6,449 nucleotides of DNA from Candidatus Sulfotelmatobacter sp. (GTDB lineage Bacteria; Acidobacteriota; Terriglobia; Terriglobales; Acidobacteriaceae). The stretch spans positions 1 to 6,449 of the forward strand of contig JASIEN010000363.1 in the NCBI GenBank assembly GCA_030045935.1. The letters are read 5' to 3'. This document shows positions 1 to 5,593 of this stretch, one piece after another. The notes under the pieces were generated by a model, which had not been told where the DNA came from, did no database searches, and saw only the letters and a program-made list of their open reading frames with translations. How positions within the stretch are numbered: the stretch's first letter is position 1; each line of letters starts with the position of its first letter. Position numbers and translations under genes: made by a program.

Positions 1-138
1 GACAAGCAAGCCGCTGAGCAAACCTATGGGCAAACCGTTTCCGCGCTTGACAAAGCCATTCAGAAAGGAACGCTGCACGAGAATACGGCCTCGCGCTATA
101 AATCGCGGCTTGGGGCGCGTGTTAGCGCGATGAAGTAG
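1..138 (+). CDS. rpsT: 30S ribosomal protein S20, 3' part (C-terminal 45 residues)
   Basis: This open frame enters from the left edge and stops at TAG 136-138. Its 45 codons end in a stretch with KGTLHENTASRYKSRLGARV, which matches the conserved S20 C-terminus (K-G-x-x-H-x-N-T-A-x-R-x-K-S-R-L). S20 is about 85-90 residues, so roughly half the gene lies outside the window. S20 is a small helical protein that binds 16S rRNA early in 30S assembly. It is the only + strand gene here and faces the methyltransferase-like gene tail to tail, with 17 bases between the two stops. No terminator hairpin is visible in that gap, so any rpsT terminator would have to lie inside the opposing gene. The identification is firm; only the N-terminal half is unseen. 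Confidence 0.93.
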   Translation, partial: DKQAAEQTYGQTVSALDKAIQKGTLHENTASRYKSRLGARVSAMK

Positions 139-155
139 CCGGGCGCCTCGACCTC

Positions 156-719
156 TCAGAAATGGGGAAGCAGGAATCCGGTCTGGCGGAGATGCGCCTG
201 AAATTCTTCGCCGAATTGGCCGGCCAGCAACGCTTCTTCACGCTTCGCCTTGATCACAAAACCCAGGATGATGACGCATACCCCAACCGCGCATCGCCAG
301 CGGTCAATTCCCAGCGCCGTGCCAATCGCCGCCAGGTCTAACCCTGAATAAATTGGATGCCGTAGCCGCGCATAAGGGCCGGTGCGAATAAGCTTGTGGC
401 CTTCCTTGAGCGTAATGCGCCCGCTCCAATACTCTCCCAAATGCCAGCGCGCCCAGATTGCAAGCCCAACGCCAGCCCAGACGAGAATGACGCTAACGAT
501 GCTGAGGGCATACGTGCGCGGGAAAATGCGGCGCCCGAGTACGCCGATGTTGGCGTCGCCGCTCGAGAGGAGCGCAAAGCCGAGGACTTCAATGAACATT
601 ACGCCGTAGCGCCAGGCGAAGGATTCTTTCTTTTGAGTCCTCTTGGTTTTAAGCGCACTGATGATCCAATAGGCAGTGAAGATGAACCAGGGAATACCGA
701 TGAGGTAGGAGTGGGTCAT
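156..719 (-). CDS. Isoprenylcysteine carboxyl methyltransferase / phospholipid methyltransferase-family membrane protein
   Basis: This is an integral membrane protein of 187 residues from the ATG at 719. A hydrophobic segment lies near residues 5-22, with further segments around 38-52, 70-90, 125-138 and 142-156. The C-terminal half has the family signature: HLGEYWSG (93-100), GHKLIRTGPYARLRHPIYSG (107-126, with the R-H-P-x-Y motif) and a closing E161-E162...FGEEF block ending in LLP. In characterised ICMT/PEMT proteins these blocks bind S-adenosylmethionine at the membrane face. The substrate cannot be read from sequence; bacterial members are mostly uncharacterised. The frame stays open up to a TTG at 782 (208 residues), 12 bases after the holA stop, so the start is uncertain. 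I prefer the ATG because it places the first membrane helix at the N-terminus. Neither start has a clear Shine-Dalgarno. It is the last gene of the leftward run. Confidence 0.82.
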   Translation of the reverse strand: MTHSYLIGIPWFIFTAYWIISALKTKRTQKKESFAWRYGVMFIEVLGFALLSSGDANIGVLGRRIFPRTYALSIVSVILVWAGVGLAIWARWHLGEYWSGRITLKEGHKLIRTGPYARLRHPIYSGLDLAAIGTALGIDRWRCAVGVCVIILGFVIKAKREEALLAGQFGEEFQAHLRQTGFLLPHF

Positions 720-794
720 TTGATGTTTATGATGTTCGGCGGCAACCAAAACTTTAAGTTGCTGATCGCTGGTAGCTGACAACTGGGACTGCTT

Positions 795-1919
795 TTACAC
801 CGGCAACTGTTCCTGCATCCATCCCGTCGCTTCGAGTTTGGGCTCAGTCGTTAAGTCCATCACTAGGCGTTCCAGCACCATGCGCTTGCTGACCGGATTG
901 GATCGCAATGCCAGATCGGCTTTCGCGACTAGGCGAATGGCGCGCGTCAAATCGCGCCGCGATTTGTAACGGCGAGCCTGCCGGATGATGTCGTCAGCGG
1001 CGAACGGCGGTACGCGGAAGCCCTGCCAGAGCGCTGCCCACAACATGCGCTGGTCACGAACATTGCGTTCGAGAATCACCAGCATCTGTCGGAAAGTCTT
1101 GGCGAGCATGTAGACGTGGCCGATGGCGGCCTCCTCGCCGTCGCCGGAAGCGAGGATTGCGTCGAGAACTTCGAGGGCGCGTACCCGGTCTTTCGAAGAG
1201 ATAGCATCGGTCAGTTCATAGAGAGAGCGCTGCTTTGCCGCGAGCACCATTGTTTCTACGTCACCCAGAGTGATGCGCCTGCGCTCCCCAACATAAAGCA
1301 TCAGCTTTCCGATTTCGTTCGAGATCATCATCATGTCGCCGCCCAGCGCATCTACCAGTTCGCGGGCGCCATCGGCATCGATTTTCACGCTGCGGCTGGC
1401 GCAATAATCTGTGACCCAGCGAACCGCTTCGCCCTCTTCCACGCGGGCCAGTTCGACAATTCCGCAGTATTGACCCATGGTGTCGCGGATGCGCTGGTAA
1501 CGGTCCTTGTCCTGCATTTCCATCCGGCGAACATCCGCCGGAATGCTGATATGGTCGGCAACAAAAATAACAAGCGCATCGGGATTGGGGTTCTTGCAGT
1601 ATTCTTCGATCGCAGCCAGCTTCTCGTCATTGGAACCTCGGCCGTATAGATTTTTTACGCCGCGAACAAAGAAGACCTGAAACGGCGCCATCAGCGAGGG
1701 CGTGCGAGCGCGGTCGAGAATCTCGGCCATATCGGTTTCCCCAAGATCGAATTCGAACAAGCTGAATTCACGTAAATCGGCCGGAACCAGGTGTTCGAGG
1801 ATGACATCGCGAAAGCGTTTGCGGAAAAAAGCCTCGTCGCCGACAAAAACGTACGCCGGCCGCAGCTTGCGTGAGACAAGCTCGTTGACAAAGCGATCGG
1901 CCTGGGCAAAAGCTCGCAT
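795..1919 (-). CDS. holA: DNA polymerase III, delta subunit (clamp loader)
   Basis: The product is 374 residues, slightly longer than the usual 330-350. The delta subunit opens the beta sliding clamp within the DnaX clamp-loader complex. Visible family features are the N-terminal strand-loop AYVFVGDEAFFRKR (22-35), the middle block ALGGDMMMISNEIGKLMLY (the delta-typical G-D-x5-N/E-x-x-K-L-x-x-Y), then SLYELTDAI, and a C-terminal helical domain with KADLALRSNP and LERLVMDL. As expected for delta, no Walker A motif is seen. The ATG at 1919 fits the N-terminus. The bases before it (GATTTATCATCC) contain no Shine-Dalgarno and lie directly after a strong inverted repeat. It follows lptE by 107 bases, the same gene pair as in E. 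coli (lptE-holA). The family call is secure; the last ~15 residues are less conserved. Confidence 0.93.
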   Translation of the reverse strand: MRAFAQADRFVNELVSRKLRPAYVFVGDEAFFRKRFRDVILEHLVPADLREFSLFEFDLGETDMAEILDRARTPSLMAPFQVFFVRGVKNLYGRGSNDEKLAAIEEYCKNPNPDALVIFVADHISIPADVRRMEMQDKDRYQRIRDTMGQYCGIVELARVEEGEAVRWVTDYCASRSVKIDADGARELVDALGGDMMMISNEIGKLMLYVGERRRITLGDVETMVLAAKQRSLYELTDAISSKDRVRALEVLDAILASGDGEEAAIGHVYMLAKTFRQMLVILERNVRDQRMLWAALWQGFRVPPFAADDIIRQARRYKSRRDLTRAIRLVAKADLALRSNPVSKRMVLERLVMDLTTEPKLEATGWMQEQLPV

Positions 1920-1931
1920 GGATGATAAATC

Positions 1932-2016
1932 GTCGTTGGCCGTTAGCCGCTCGTTGTTGGATTGAAGCCGACCGGCTGTGAGAATTGCGAACGATTAACG
2001 GCGAACGACCAACGAC
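1932..2016. repeat. Inverted pair of four-unit heptamer clusters (NAACGRC) between lptE and holA
   Basis: On the + strand, 1989-2016 reads as four heptamers in exact register: gaacgat, taacggc, gaacgac, caacgac. On the - strand, 1959 down to 1932 also reads as four heptamers in register: caacaac, gagcggc, taacggc, caacgac. The clusters face each other, giving an imperfect inverted repeat (1932-1960 against 1988-2016, 22 of 29 positions complementary). In leftward mRNA, 1932-1951 pairs with 1997-2016 with one mismatch and two G-U pairs, closing over a 45-base loop. No U-run follows, so it is not a standard terminator. The stem ends 12 bases before the holA ATG. It may be an mRNA stability or attenuation element, or a REP-like repeat; the sequence alone does not decide. 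Confidence 0.7.
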
Positions 2017-2026
2017 AACTTTACCA

Positions 2027-2545
2027 TCAGAATCCTTCCAGAATGTTGGAAACCAGTGTACGCGCGAAATCCTGCGATAGCCGCCGGAAAGCGGGGGAAT
2101 CTTCCTCAAAAAAACTGGCCAAATCCTGCGAAACCTCGTACTGTTCGCGAAACAAATACGAAGGGTTCTGATAAAGCACCTTGCCGTTACGATCAGTCAA
2201 TGACACTTTCAAGCTCACCACGACCAGCACGCTGGCGGCCTGCCCGGTGCTGGAGTTGTATGTCAGCGGCGACGCTGAGGTAGAAAGCACGGTGCCGCGT
2301 AGCGTCGCGTCGGCATCATCGCTCGAACTGTTGAGAATTCGGTAGTGTGTACGTGTAATAAATTCGCGCACTACCGACGAGGTAAGCAACTGTTCAATCC
2401 GATACGTGGTGGATTCGTTGACGAAAGCGGGGACGGCGATGGTTTTGACATTTTCCGGAAGCTGGACGGAGTGTCCCGCCGTATGGTATCCGCAGCCCGT
2501 GCCAACCATCAGCCACGCGAGCCATAAGATGCAGCCGGCTTTCAT
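2027..2545 (-). CDS. lptE: LPS-assembly lipoprotein LptE
   Basis: The product is 172 residues from the ATG at 2545. A short basic start and hydrophobic run (residues 4-14) lead to Cys18 in GTGCGYH. The C-G-Y-H that begins the mature protein is typical of LptE, the outer-membrane lipoprotein that plugs the LptD barrel and helps insert LPS in the outer leaflet. The body follows family form: LPENVKTIAVPAFVNEST, then an EQLLTSSVVREFITRT helix, ADATLRGTV and a beta-rich C-terminal part with VLVVVSLKVSLTDRNGKVLY. The lipobox is weak because Gly replaces the usual Leu/Val at -3. The frame extends upstream to 2638, but that part lies inside the Asd-like gene and lacks a signal peptide. The ATG at 2545 makes an ATGA overlap with the upstream stop and has GGGA 8 bases before it, suggesting translational coupling. 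Confidence 0.9.
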   Translation of the reverse strand: MKAGCILWLAWLMVGTGCGYHTAGHSVQLPENVKTIAVPAFVNESTTYRIEQLLTSSVVREFITRTHYRILNSSSDDADATLRGTVLSTSASPLTYNSSTGQAASVLVVVSLKVSLTDRNGKVLYQNPSYLFREQYEVSQDLASFFEEDSPAFRRLSQDFARTLVSNILEGF

Positions 2546-3612
2546 TGAATTTTTCCCAGCGGACGGGTCGCCATCATGCTCTCTGCGCACTCTACTGCGC
2601 TTATGGCTGCAATACGCAGGTTGTCGGCAACCGCCCACAGCCAGATTCCTTGCGGCCGCGCCGAATCGTTTTTGATGGAGACAAGAATATTCGGCTGCCC
2701 AGCCGCGCTCACATTGGAAAGTGGGGAGTCGGCTGAGGCTACTGTGACACGGTCACTGGCGAGAACCTGAGACATTTTCTCTCGATCGATGGGCTGCTCC
2801 ATCTCGAGAAACACCGCGATCGCATGACCATGGAACACCGGCGCCTGAACAAGCAAGAGAGCTGGTTGCAGGATATTTGTCCCGGCAATTTTTCGATAAT
2901 GCCCGCTGATGCGCGCTTCCTGGGAATCAAGCGAGAGTGGAGAGTGCGGCCCGTAGCGTGCCAGCAGATTGAATGCCACCTGTTCATCGAATACGTCTTT
3001 GGGTAGCGGCTGAAAAGAGAGAAGATTGACAGTTTGCTGGTGCAGTTCGTCCATGCCCTTCTGTCCCTGCTCCGAAGCCGGTTCAAAAATTGTGGCCACC
3101 GCGCTGCGGATGCTGCCCGCCTTCCGCGCACGCATCAGCAATAAAGCTAATACCACTGCGGCGGGATGGGCCACAACGCAGGGCCCGGGTTGTAGTTCCG
3201 GCTGCCACATTTCGCCCCGCTCACGCTCCACCCAGGCAGAACGAACCTGCGCGCCCGGTTCATCTTCCAACGCCCCCGAAAGGTCGACAATCGTGCTGCC
3301 TGCGTCGCGTGCGCGTTTCCAGTTGTTGCGCGTGCACTCCGGGTCTGAGGCGAAAAAAGTAAAGTCCACATGGCCGAACTGCTCGGCCCGCACGCTCTGG
3401 ATGAAACTAATTTCATCGCCGGTAGCTTCCAGCTGCCCGATAGATTCATCGTCGTCGAGCAGGCGCACGTCCACAGCGGGAAAGTTCCGCTCGTTGAGGA
3501 TTTCTGCGACCTCTTTCCCTTTCAGAGTTGCGCCGCCTACAATCGCAACCCGATAGAGACCGCGCGCCGTGGACGGACTGGATGGAACCGCGAGTTTAGA
3601 GGAACTGCTCAT
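2542..3612 (-). CDS. Asd-fold pseudoenzyme (aspartate-semialdehyde dehydrogenase/USG-1-like)
   Basis: The product is 356 residues with both domains of the Asd/ArgC family: an N-terminal Rossmann domain (RVAIVGGATLKGKEVAEIL, 21-39) and a dimerisation domain ending in the conserved WAVADNLRIAAISAVECAE (326-344). The catalytic residues are largely gone. The NPNC block that carries the nucleophilic Cys reads HPAA (149-152), the active-site Gln is Glu177 in IFEPAS, and the substrate Arg is Gln256 in QAPVFHGH; only His263 remains. The GxxGxxG fingerprint reads GxxTxxG. The pattern, including QAPVF-x-GHA, resembles the USG-1 proteins of gamma-proteobacteria as I recall them, another Asd-like family lacking the Cys. 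The function is unknown. The frame is open up to 3675, but the ATG at 3612 forms an ATGA overlap with the pssA stop. GGGAGG lies 13 bases upstream. The gene is intact, so it is not decayed. Confidence 0.85.
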   Translation of the reverse strand: MSSSSKLAVPSSPSTARGLYRVAIVGGATLKGKEVAEILNERNFPAVDVRLLDDDESIGQLEATGDEISFIQSVRAEQFGHVDFTFFASDPECTRNNWKRARDAGSTIVDLSGALEDEPGAQVRSAWVERERGEMWQPELQPGPCVVAHPAAVVLALLLMRARKAGSIRSAVATIFEPASEQGQKGMDELHQQTVNLLSFQPLPKDVFDEQVAFNLLARYGPHSPLSLDSQEARISGHYRKIAGTNILQPALLLVQAPVFHGHAIAVFLEMEQPIDREKMSQVLASDRVTVASADSPLSNVSAAGQPNILVSIKNDSARPQGIWLWAVADNLRIAAISAVECAESMMATRPLGKIQ

Positions 3613-4478
3613 GAAATTTGTGATGCCTCCCGATAAGGCGGAGGTGGACGCGGGGTGCGGCGACGGAAAATCCACTGCAAACGCCAGAACACGCCCGACA
3701 CCATGTAAAGCATCGCCCCGGCAAAGAGCACTGGCCCGGAAAAGGCGGCCACTGCCGCAATCAGCGCGGCGAGCAGAATAATAAGACGAAAGGGATGGCG
3801 AGAGCGGAAATCGATGCCTTTAAAACTATAAAAGCGCCAGGTACTCACCATCAGGTAGCCGACCGTAGCCACCATTGCTACCCAAGTCAATGCGGTGTAC
3901 CAGGAGTGGATCGGTTGGCCGTCCTGGAAATGCACAACTGCGGCAATCACGCCAGCCCCCGCAGGAATCGGCATGCCAACAAAATATTTCTTCCCCGGCC
4001 GTCCCGGATTCGAGGGCTGCGCGTTCGTGGTGATGTTGAAGCGGGCGAGGCGGCTAGCGCCGGCCACCAGGAAAAGAAAACAGGCAATGCCGCCCAACTG
4101 GGTCAATTTGATGTGCCACGCCGTCAGCCGTACCGGCGGCACGCCGTGAAAACCCCATGCCCAGGCGAGCATAGCAGGTGCGACCCCAAATGTAATCACG
4201 TCGGCCAGGGAATCTAATTCCCTGCCGAAGTCACTGCTGGTGCCGGTCATGCGGGCAATGAAACCATCCAGTCCGTCGAAGAGTACGGCAAACCCGATTG
4301 CGATGGCGGCATGATCGAGATGCCAGGGTTCATCTGTGATCGCGTAGTAGAGAACCTGCACAATGGCATAAAACCCCGCTGCCATATTTCCGCTGGTGAA
4401 AAGCGAAGGCAGAATGTACATGCCTTTTCGCATACGCCGCTGTTGTCCGGATTGCCGAGTCACAATGGGCTGATCCAT
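3609..4478 (-). CDS. pssA: CDP-diacylglycerol--serine O-phosphatidyltransferase
   Basis: The product is 289 residues. This inner-membrane enzyme joins L-serine to CDP-diacylglycerol, giving phosphatidylserine and CMP, the first committed step to phosphatidylethanolamine. The complete CDP-alcohol phosphotransferase signature D-x2-D-G-x2-A-R-x8-G-x3-D-x3-D is present: D68, D71, G72, A75, R76, G85, D89, D93. These acidic residues hold the divalent metal and CDP group. The start of the mature fold, YILPSLFTSGNMAAGF (21-36), is typical of the multi-span type II PssA family rather than the E. coli PLD-like enzyme. Several hydrophobic helices follow, and the tail is rich in Arg and Pro. The ATG at 4478 shares its A with the psd stop (TGATG). 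AAAGGA at 4486-4491 is a well-placed ribosome site. Its product is the substrate of the adjacent psd enzyme. Confidence 0.95.
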   Translation of the reverse strand: MDQPIVTRQSGQQRRMRKGMYILPSLFTSGNMAAGFYAIVQVLYYAITDEPWHLDHAAIAIGFAVLFDGLDGFIARMTGTSSDFGRELDSLADVITFGVAPAMLAWAWGFHGVPPVRLTAWHIKLTQLGGIACFLFLVAGASRLARFNITTNAQPSNPGRPGKKYFVGMPIPAGAGVIAAVVHFQDGQPIHSWYTALTWVAMVATVGYLMVSTWRFYSFKGIDFRSRHPFRLIILLAALIAAVAAFSGPVLFAGAMLYMVSGVFWRLQWIFRRRTPRPPPPYREASQIS

Positions 4479-5143
4479 CAGCGCGTCCTTTCGGCAACAA
4501 AACGCTGTCCCGCCGTGGCCAACTCCGGCTGCTCAGGTAGGTAAGCAAGAATGGTCGATCCGCCCTGGACGCGGTCTCCCGCTTTTATTCGCAGCGTCGC
4601 ATCGGGGTGGAATAGTATGTCTACGCGCGAGCCAAACTTGATCAGTCCCACGCGCTGTCCCCGTTCCACCCGATCGCCCATCTTGGGATGAAATACAATC
4701 CTTCGCGCCAGCAACCCCGCAATCTGTTTGAAAACGACGGTCTGGCCATCAACCTCCACGGTAACGATGTTCTGCTCATTCTGCTCGGCGCTGGCCTGAT
4801 TCATCGCATTGAGGAATTTCCCGCGTTGATATCGAATTTCGCGAACCACTCCCGCAATGGGCGAGCGGTTCACGTGAACATCGAAAACACTGAGGAAAAT
4901 ACTGACGCGGCTGCGTGTTTCGCCGCCTTCGTTCACCACGCAGACCGCGGTGACTTTTCCATCGGCGGGAGAAACAAGGGCTCCGCGAGTTTGTGGAATC
5001 TGCCGTTCGGGGTCGCGGAAAAACCAGAGGAAAAAAAGCGCCAACGCCAGCGGTATCAGTGCCCAGCTAGGCGCCGTCAGACAGCCCACCAGGACACCGA
5101 CCGTAACTAACCCGAGTGCGTAAATAAACCCGTCGCGAACCAT
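4478..5143 (-). CDS. psd: Phosphatidylserine decarboxylase, short (PSD-A) type
   Basis: The product is 221 residues, the length of the short bacterial PSD class. The enzyme converts phosphatidylserine to phosphatidylethanolamine at the inner membrane. It matures by self-cleavage that turns a serine into a pyruvoyl group. The N-terminus is hydrophobic (residues about 5-41), then FFRDPER. Conserved points are SPADGKV with Asp61, FDVHVNRSP with His90, and the cleavage motif KFGSRVD with Gly171-Ser172, giving a beta chain of about 171 residues and an alpha chain of about 50. All residues needed for cleavage appear present. The ATG at 5143 fits the family's N-terminus (M-V-R-D-G). There is no Shine-Dalgarno, and a perfect TATAAT lies 11 bases upstream. 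It is the first gene of the psd-pssA-Asd-like-lptE run. Confidence 0.95.
   Translation of the reverse strand: MVRDGFIYALGLVTVGVLVGCLTAPSWALIPLALALFFLWFFRDPERQIPQTRGALVSPADGKVTAVCVVNEGGETRSRVSIFLSVFDVHVNRSPIAGVVREIRYQRGKFLNAMNQASAEQNEQNIVTVEVDGQTVVFKQIAGLLARRIVFHPKMGDRVERGQRVGLIKFGSRVDILFHPDATLRIKAGDRVQGGSTILAYLPEQPELATAGQRFVAERTR
4486..4491 (-). promoter_or_regulatory. Ribosome binding site of pssA
   Basis: AAAGGA on the - strand sits 7 bases before the pssA ATG, inside the last codons of psd. Together with the TGATG stop/start it fixes the pssA start and points to coupled translation of the two phospholipid genes. Confidence 0.65.
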
Positions 5144-5154
5144 GGGAACAATTC

Positions 5155-5160
5155 ATTATA
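5155..5160 (-). promoter_or_regulatory. -10 box (TATAAT) of the psd operon
   Basis: A perfect sigma-70-type TATAAT reads leftward, 11 bases from the psd ATG and downstream of two terminators. Transcription would start about 6-7 bases after it, near 5147-5148, leaving only 4-5 untranslated bases. No convincing -35 hexamer is found at 16-18 bases spacing (the bases there are GC-rich, such as ACGTCC). The position just after terminators supports a real promoter, but the match could be chance. Confidence 0.55.
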
Positions 5161-5219
5161 GAGCACGGTCGAAGGCGGGACGTTTCGGCGGAAATGAACC
5201 GGCTGCGGAATTTGAAGCC

Positions 5220-5246
5220 AAAAAGAAAGGCGCCTGATCAGCGCCT
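5220..5246 (-). terminator. Intrinsic terminator 2 after the YdcH-family gene
   Basis: In leftward RNA the stem AGGCGC/GCGCCU (5241-5246 with 5228-5233) closes a 7-base loop and is followed at once by UUCUUUUU. This is a textbook intrinsic terminator. It is the second of two in a row and separates the tsaB-rimI/YdcH side from psd. Confidence 0.75.
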
Positions 5247-5254
5247 GCTCGCAG

Positions 5255-5287
5255 AAATAAAAATACCCGCGCGGCAACTGCCGCACG
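5255..5287 (-). terminator. Intrinsic terminator 1 after the YdcH-family gene
   Basis: In leftward RNA an 8-bp GC-rich stem (5268-5275 with 5280-5287, one G-U pair) closes an AGUU loop. After three bases comes the U-rich run AUUUUUAUUU. It begins 17 bases past the TAG stop of the small gene at 5305-5307. Confidence 0.75.
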
Positions 5288-5304
5288 CAAATGGCTAATA
5301 AGAG

Positions 5305-5535
5305 CTAAGCTACATTCGTTCCGAACTGCTGACGATATTGGCGCTCAATTGATTGCATCTGGTCCTTCAGACGCAGCTTGAGCTTCTTCAATCGCACTTC
5401 CTCTAATTTTTCATCTTCGCTGAGATAACGCTTTTGGGTAAGAGAATCGAGGCGAGTCGCGTACTGCATGTGCTCCTGGGCCAACTTGCGGAATTCCTCA
5501 TGGCTGGTCAGAAGCACGTCTCTCGGAGTCATCAT
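5305..5535 (-). CDS. YdcH/DUF465-family small helical protein
   Basis: The product is 76 residues, highly charged and almost entirely helix-forming. The N-terminal SHEEFRKLAQEHMQYATRLD and the C-terminal block EDEKLEEVRLKKLKLRLKDQ match the DUF465/YdcH pattern, in which a short helical hairpin ends in L-K-K-x-K-L-R-L-K-D. The family has no settled function. The frame is open to a TTG at 5550, but the start is fixed by a perfect GGAGGT at 5543-5548, 7 bases before the ATG at 5535; a second ATG follows directly, so initiation at 5532 is also possible. The gene sits alone between a candidate promoter and two terminators, so it is probably a single-gene transcript, although read-through from rimI cannot be excluded. 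Confidence 0.82.
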   Translation of the reverse strand: MMTPRDVLLTSHEEFRKLAQEHMQYATRLDSLTQKRYLSEDEKLEEVRLKKLKLRLKDQMQSIERQYRQQFGTNVA

Positions 5536-5542
5536 CCAGAAG

Positions 5543-5548
5543 ACCTCC
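5543..5548 (-). promoter_or_regulatory. Ribosome binding site of the YdcH-family gene
   Basis: GGAGGT on the - strand lies 7 bases before the ATG at 5535. It would fall inside the coding region if the upstream TTG at 5550 were used, so it decides the start. It is the strongest Shine-Dalgarno in the window. Confidence 0.8.
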
Positions 5549-5564
5549 AACCGGGATTTAAGTT

Positions 5565-5593
5565 AACGTAACACAGCACCAAAATCGGTTCAA
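5565..5593 (-). promoter_or_regulatory. Candidate promoter of the YdcH-family gene
   Basis: TTGAAC (5588-5593) and TACGTT (5565-5570) are separated by exactly 17 bases, and TGT directly before the -10 gives an extended -10 (TGn) motif. The hexamers match consensus only partly (4 of 6 and 3 of 6). The predicted start is near 5558, leaving a leader of about 22 bases that contains GGAGGT. Moderate support. Confidence 0.4.

Noticed and set aside
396..779. 127-codon open frame on the + strand inside the methyltransferase-like gene
   Set aside because: Antisense to conserved RHPxY-family coding sequence, with no domain of its own.
1116..1649. 177-codon open frame on the + strand inside holA
   Set aside because: It lies antisense to a firmly identified gene, shows no recognisable domain and is explained by the codon bias of holA.
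1966..1977. Small palindrome agccg-ac-cggct in the lptE-holA gap considered as a terminator
   Set aside because: The 2-base loop is too small for the full stem and no U-run follows on either strand.
1932..2016. CRISPR array
   Set aside because: Units are contiguous 7-mers with no spacers, only four per strand, and no cas genes are near.
2546..2638. N-terminal extension of lptE upstream to 2638
   Set aside because: It would put 31 polar, Arg-rich residues before the lipoprotein signal and overlap the Asd-like gene; the ATG at 2545 gives a proper signal peptide and an ATGA overlap.
3026..3556. 176-codon open frame on the + strand inside the Asd-like gene
   Set aside because: Ser/Arg/Ala-rich composition typical of antisense shadows; no domain, and no ribosome site noted.
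2542..3612. Calling this gene a functional aspartate-semialdehyde dehydrogenase (asd) or a pseudogene
   Set aside because: Catalytic Cys, Gln and Arg positions are replaced, so enzyme activity is not supported; the frame is uninterrupted and coupled to neighbours, so decay is not supported either.
3613..3675. N-terminal extension of the Asd-like protein to 3675
   Set aside because: The extra 21 residues lie inside the end of pssA, precede the Rossmann domain without family similarity, and the ATG at 3612 makes a clean 4-base overlap.
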